This document shows, one piece after another, positions 3,969-6,683 of a stretch of 6,683 nt of DNA (position 1 is its first letter; each line of letters begins with the position of its first letter). The notes under the pieces were generated by a model. It was not told where the DNA came from, did not search any database, and saw only the letters and a program-made list of their open reading frames with translations. The translations under genes were made by a program, and so were the position numbers. This DNA comes from Candidatus Nanohaloarchaea archaeon (GTDB lineage: Archaea > Nanohalarchaeota > Nanosalinia > Nanosalinales > JAHENU01), in assembly GCA_018609855.1 (NCBI GenBank), contig JAHENU010000026.1:1-6683 (forward strand), in the 5' to 3' direction.

Positions 3969-6683
3969 ACCTCAGAAAGGGCATATATTTTTCTTTTGAC
4001 GCACTCTTCGGTCTTACTCTCCTTCTTCTGGCATTCGTTCTATTCACTGATGTGGATGTAGCACGTACAGAAGCACAATTAGAGACAAAAACCCAATCGT
4101 TCCAACAGCTAAGTGTTGAGGCAGAAGACAGCATCCAGGTAGCATCTCAGGCACAATTCGGTAACAGTCTCTCGCCAACCATCCGCACTTATTACGAGAA
4201 CACAACAGTATTAGATATGGAAGACATGAATAAATCAATCATAGAAAATATAGCTATTTTGTGGGCATCAAATGATACTGAGGCAGCACGTAACTTAACG
4301 AAAACATATTTTGAGACAATTATCGCTGATCGCTATAATTTTTCTATTGCTATTGTGAATGGCGATCGCAGCACACTCTATAATACTTCAACACAACACA
4401 GCGGCGGTATTTCTGCGGCAGAGCGCATCATTTCAGGAATACAGAAAAACATGCCAACTACAGGCCATATTGCGAAAGCCTCGTTAGCAGAAGCAACCTC
4501 ACAGAAGCAAGACACAACCTATTTTGGGGGCTATGTGGGAGACGGGAATATTACCTTTCATCCACAGCTTCCAGATGCCTCTGACGTAACAGATGTTATT
4601 TTCGAAGCCGATATAGGTGGCCCTTTCGATCTACACATTAATGATCAATTTGCTGGCCACTACACCTCACAGGAGCCAGACACTAATCTTTCTGCTTCTC
4701 GTTACGTAGTATGTAACGCAACGCATAATACTGGCTATTGTTCAGCGATACAGAACGGGAGCAATACGGTGCAAATAAACTTCACAAATACGAGCCAATT
4801 TCTCGGTGGCGGTGTTTTCACTATTTCCTATGTGACTGACAGTGTGGCCTTTTCCTCTGAAAACTCCTATATGCACCGGAATCGCTCCCTGCCAGGTATT
4901 AATGGTGTTGTTAATCTTTTTTCTTCCTTTAACGTCCCTGGGCAATTGCATGACATATCGGGGAAACTACATTACCAACTGGAAAACAGGACCATTTTTC
5001 TTAAAATTGCCGACACTATTGTGTATGAGGATACAGCAACAGGCGAGGTAACACAGACATTGAATGGTACAAAAATTGCTGACCAATTGTCACAACCAGC
5101 AGGGGAAGCAGGTATTGCATCAACCTCTGCTAATGGACAGTGGACGACCATTCTATTGAACAATTCTTATAACACACCGTTAGTCTTTGCTACCGTCCAA
5201 ACAGAAAATGGCACAGAAGCACCGCGCCTTGCACAGGTCCGTAATGTAACAAAAGATTCATTTGAAGCACGGGTCTGTGAACACGAAAACAGCGATGGCG
5301 ACTGTGACTCACATGCTGTTGAACAAATCGGTTACGTGATAATAGAACAAGATGAAATTGATGCATTAGCCGGTGTCGAAGCAGGATCATTATCCTTGTC
5401 TGGCAGCGGCAGCGGTGATAGCAGCACAATCTCATTCGACAGCTCGTTTTCACAGACACCTGTTGTATTGGCAGAACAGCAAACACAGAAGGGAGGCGGC
5501 GAGTCTGTCGTTCAAGCTATCGATATTACGCAACAAAATATGGCAGTATATCTCTGTGACCATGATGAAGGCAGCACTGATAATTGTGAGACACATGGCT
5601 CTGAAACAGTTGGCTGGCTCGCAATAGATCCACAACAATTGCCATTTACGGCAGCACGGGCGAATACGACGGCAAACATAGCCGATAGCAGCTGGACATC
5701 TCAAACGTTTAACTCTGCTTTCAACACAACACCAGCAATAATGGCCACTATACAGACAAATAATGGCGGCCAACAGGCAAAACCTGCTATGGTTCGTCAG
5801 GTTAATACGACAGCTATGGATATACGGTACTGCGAACACGATGCCGACAATACCTGTGACAATCACGCAGGTGAAACCGTTGGCTGGTTTGCTATTGAGC
5901 CAGGTGAGCTCGCAACAGGAGTAACAGAAATCACAGATTTAAGTTCATCTACTGTCCCCTACCGACTGGCATTACAGGGACTTGACACTATTACTGGCGA
6001 GGCAATAGCTGACGCTGTATCAGTGATTGATGTCTCTGGCAGCATGGACGGCACACCGTTGAAAGAAGCGAAAAATGCTTCGAAAACATTTGTTGACATT
6101 CTATTGAATACGACAGGCAATCGCGTTGGCCTCGTTTCTTACGAATCAAGCATCGACACGGTGCATGAATTAACCACTGACAAAAACTCCATAAATAATA
6201 CTATTGACAGTTTAACAGCTGATGGCAATACCTGTATTGGCTGCGGCATTTTAGAAGCGATTGATGTTGTCACAAAACAAAGGACTGTCTCTTTAATATC
6301 AAAAAATAGCCAGTGGAACTGGAACGCTTCCTATCCAAACACGACACCACCAGACATCAATGGCACTGGATGGACCGGACAGGGATATAATGATTCAGCA
6401 TGGCAGACAAATACTACTATGTTAGGAACAGGCCCCCATGTTGATACGGCTTTACCCGCGAACGATGGTGATTACTTTTTCCGCCATCAGTTTCGCTATG
6501 ACGCAGATAGTTACAGCGACATTACTGCATATCTCCGTTCCGATGATCGCGCCACCGTTTACTTAAATGGCTATGGCATTACTAATGAAACAGCACCGCA
6601 TACTGGCCGATACTGGAACACCGTTGTTGGGGGAATAGACTCATTTTTCTTAGACAGCTGGGAACGCAGTAGCCTTGGAGGTA
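3950..6683 (+). CDS. Large pilin-anchored vWA adhesin with lectin-like repeats (3' truncated)
   Basis: The frame is open for 911 codons to the window edge with no stop; the C-terminus is missing. Residues 1-33 are a pilin-like anchor: basic leader ending in RKG, then IYFSFDALFG and a leucine-rich helix. A helical region follows (about 35-130, including ENIAILWASN). Next is a beta-rich region (about 190-350) with a C255/C264 pair and the motif LPGINGVVNLFSSF at 314-327, familiar from archaeal vWA surface proteins. Three tandem lectin-like repeats occupy 393-654. A vWA domain starts near 689, with MIDAS DVSGS at 694-698 and the MIDAS threonine at 761. From about 784 a second beta-sandwich domain begins inside the vWA fold. 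About 30 N-glycosylation sequons point to an extracellular protein. Likely role: adhesin or tip subunit of an archaeal pilus. The ligand is unknown. Confidence 0.85.
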   Translation, partial: MARRYMNLRKGIYFSFDALFGLTLLLLAFVLFTDVDVARTEAQLETKTQSFQQLSVEAEDSIQVASQAQFGNSLSPTIRTYYENTTVLDMEDMNKSIIENIAILWASNDTEAARNLTKTYFETIIADRYNFSIAIVNGDRSTLYNTSTQHSGGISAAERIISGIQKNMPTTGHIAKASLAEATSQKQDTTYFGGYVGDGNITFHPQLPDASDVTDVIFEADIGGPFDLHINDQFAGHYTSQEPDTNLSASRYVVCNATHNTGYCSAIQNGSNTVQINFTNTSQFLGGGVFTISYVTDSVAFSSENSYMHRNRSLPGINGVVNLFSSFNVPGQLHDISGKLHYQLENRTIFLKIADTIVYEDTATGEVTQTLNGTKIADQLSQPAGEAGIASTSANGQWTTILLNNSYNTPLVFATVQTENGTEAPRLAQVRNVTKDSFEARVCEHENSDGDCDSHAVEQIGYVIIEQDEIDALAGVEAGSLSLSGSGSGDSSTISFDSSFSQTPVVLAEQQTQKGGGESVVQAIDITQQNMAVYLCDHDEGSTDNCETHGSETVGWLAIDPQQLPFTAARANTTANIADSSWTSQTFNSAFNTTPAIMATIQTNNGGQQAKPAMVRQVNTTAMDIRYCEHDADNTCDNHAGETVGWFAIEPGELATGVTEITDLSSSTVPYRLALQGLDTITGEAIADAVSVIDVSGSMDGTPLKEAKNASKTFVDILLNTTGNRVGLVSYESSIDTVHELTTDKNSINNTIDSLTADGNTCIGCGILEAIDVVTKQRTVSLISKNSQWNWNASYPNTTPPDINGTGWTGQGYNDSAWQTNTTMLGTGPHVDTALPANDGDYFFRHQFRYDADSYSDITAYLRSDDRATVYLNGYGITNETAPHTGRYWNTVVGGIDSFFLDSWERSSLGG
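5126..5356 (+). repeat. Lectin-like repeat 1 of 3 (protein residues ~393-469)
   Basis: The plan is W-T, a strand, then TPLVFATVQTENG, then RNVTKDSFEARV, then a loop with CEHE and CDSH, and EQIGYVIIE at the end. The Cys pair is C443/C452. The overall pattern (PVV..., N/Q-T, R-N-V-T...F, H..E..GY.AIE) resembles H-type lectin-like beta-sandwich repeats of secreted adhesins. That family link is from memory and needs a profile search. Confidence 0.7.
5417..5641 (+). repeat. Lectin-like repeat 2 of 3 (protein residues ~490-564)
   Basis: This is aligned to repeat 1 by ISFDSSFSQTPVVLAEQQT, then VQAIDITQQNMAVYL, then CDHDE, CETH and SETVGWLAID. The Cys pair is C536/C546. It is separated from repeat 1 by a Gly/Ser-rich linker (SLSGSGSGDSS). 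The Arg of the RxVT motif is replaced here (QAIDIT). Confidence 0.7.
5684..5911 (+). repeat. Lectin-like repeat 3 of 3 (protein residues ~579-654)
   Basis: This is aligned by SSWTSQTFNSAFNTTPAIM, then VRQVNTTAMDIRY, then CEHDA, CDNH and GETVGWFAIE. The Cys pair is C628/C636. It is closer to repeat 2 than to repeat 1 in the C-terminal strand (ETVGW..AI). About 35 residues separate its end from the start of the vWA domain. Confidence 0.7.
6014..6295 (+). other. N-terminal half of the vWA domain (MIDAS)
   Basis: AVSVIDVSGSMDG is strand 1 with the metal-coordinating DxSxS. NRVGLVSYESS is strand 2. A helix follows (SINNTIDSLTADG), then NTCIGCGILEAIDVV with the MIDAS Thr and the next helix. The expected following strand ending in a TDG/SDG motif is absent at its normal position. 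Two cysteines, C762 and C765, flank Ile-Gly immediately after the MIDAS Thr. Confidence 0.85.
6299..6683 (+). other. Beta-sandwich (galactose-binding-like) domain inserted in the vWA fold, truncated
   Basis: Residues 784-911 and onward have the pattern of jelly-roll carbohydrate-binding-like domains: an opening SQWNWN, a GYNDSAW turn (812-818), LGTG, a YFFRHQF strand (842-848) and DDRATVYLNG (865-874). It starts where the fourth vWA strand should be. The window ends within it. Confidence 0.65.

Noticed and set aside
5190..5866. Two long minus-strand frames opposite the lectin-like repeats
   Set aside because: They are rich in Cys, His and Arg and lack ribosome binding sites. They arise from the repeated codon pattern of the real plus-strand gene, which is supported by three aligned protein repeats.
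1..6683. CRISPR array, insertion sequence or toxin-antitoxin pair
   Set aside because: I looked for regularly spaced direct repeats, terminal inverted repeats with a transposase, and small paired genes. None is present. The only repeats are the divergent-promoter inverted repeat and the protein-level repeats of the adhesin.

Overview
The window reads as archaeal chromosome, moderately AT-rich. The evidence is a METTL5-like rRNA methyltransferase fragment, a HerA-family ATPase, an intron-less tRNA gene without an encoded CCA end, a TATA-box promoter placed for a leaderless transcript, strong GGAGG-type ribosome binding sites inside an operon, and proteins with archaeal class III (pilin-type) signal peptides. 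The particular pairing of small pilin-like proteins with a vWA giant protein resembles gene sets I know from DPANN-type archaea. That assignment is inference and could be wrong.

Layout. At the left edge (1-379, +) lies the C-terminal part of a METTL5-like N6-adenine methyltransferase. A short non-coding stretch (380-520) holds T-rich tracts on both strands and probably separates convergent transcripts. On the minus strand follow tRNA-Val(UAC) (593-521) and a HerA-type ATPase (2538-634). From a shared 92-base divergent promoter region, a tightly overlapping plus-strand operon runs off the right edge: pilin-like proteins 1 (2677-3087), 2 (3065-3484) and 3 (3468-3968), then a very large surface protein (3950 to beyond 6683, 911 residues seen).

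How it fits together. All four operon proteins start with a short polar leader, a G|Q or G|I processing site and a hydrophobic helix, as type IV pilin-like subunits do. The first two carry the usual Glu at +5. The last two instead share an FSxDA core with Asp at +6. The last protein also carries a beta-rich region, three tandem lectin-like repeats each with a Cys/His signature, and a von Willebrand A domain with a MIDAS motif that is interrupted by a second beta-sandwich domain. The most economical reading is a glycosylated archaeal pilus or pseudopilus whose large subunit is an adhesin, possibly at the tip. No assembly ATPase, platform protein or prepilin peptidase is in the window, so the secretion machinery must be elsewhere. 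The HerA-type ATPase is unlikely to be part of the pilus machine; its link is only the shared intergenic region, which contains an imperfect inverted repeat with one arm near each gene start.
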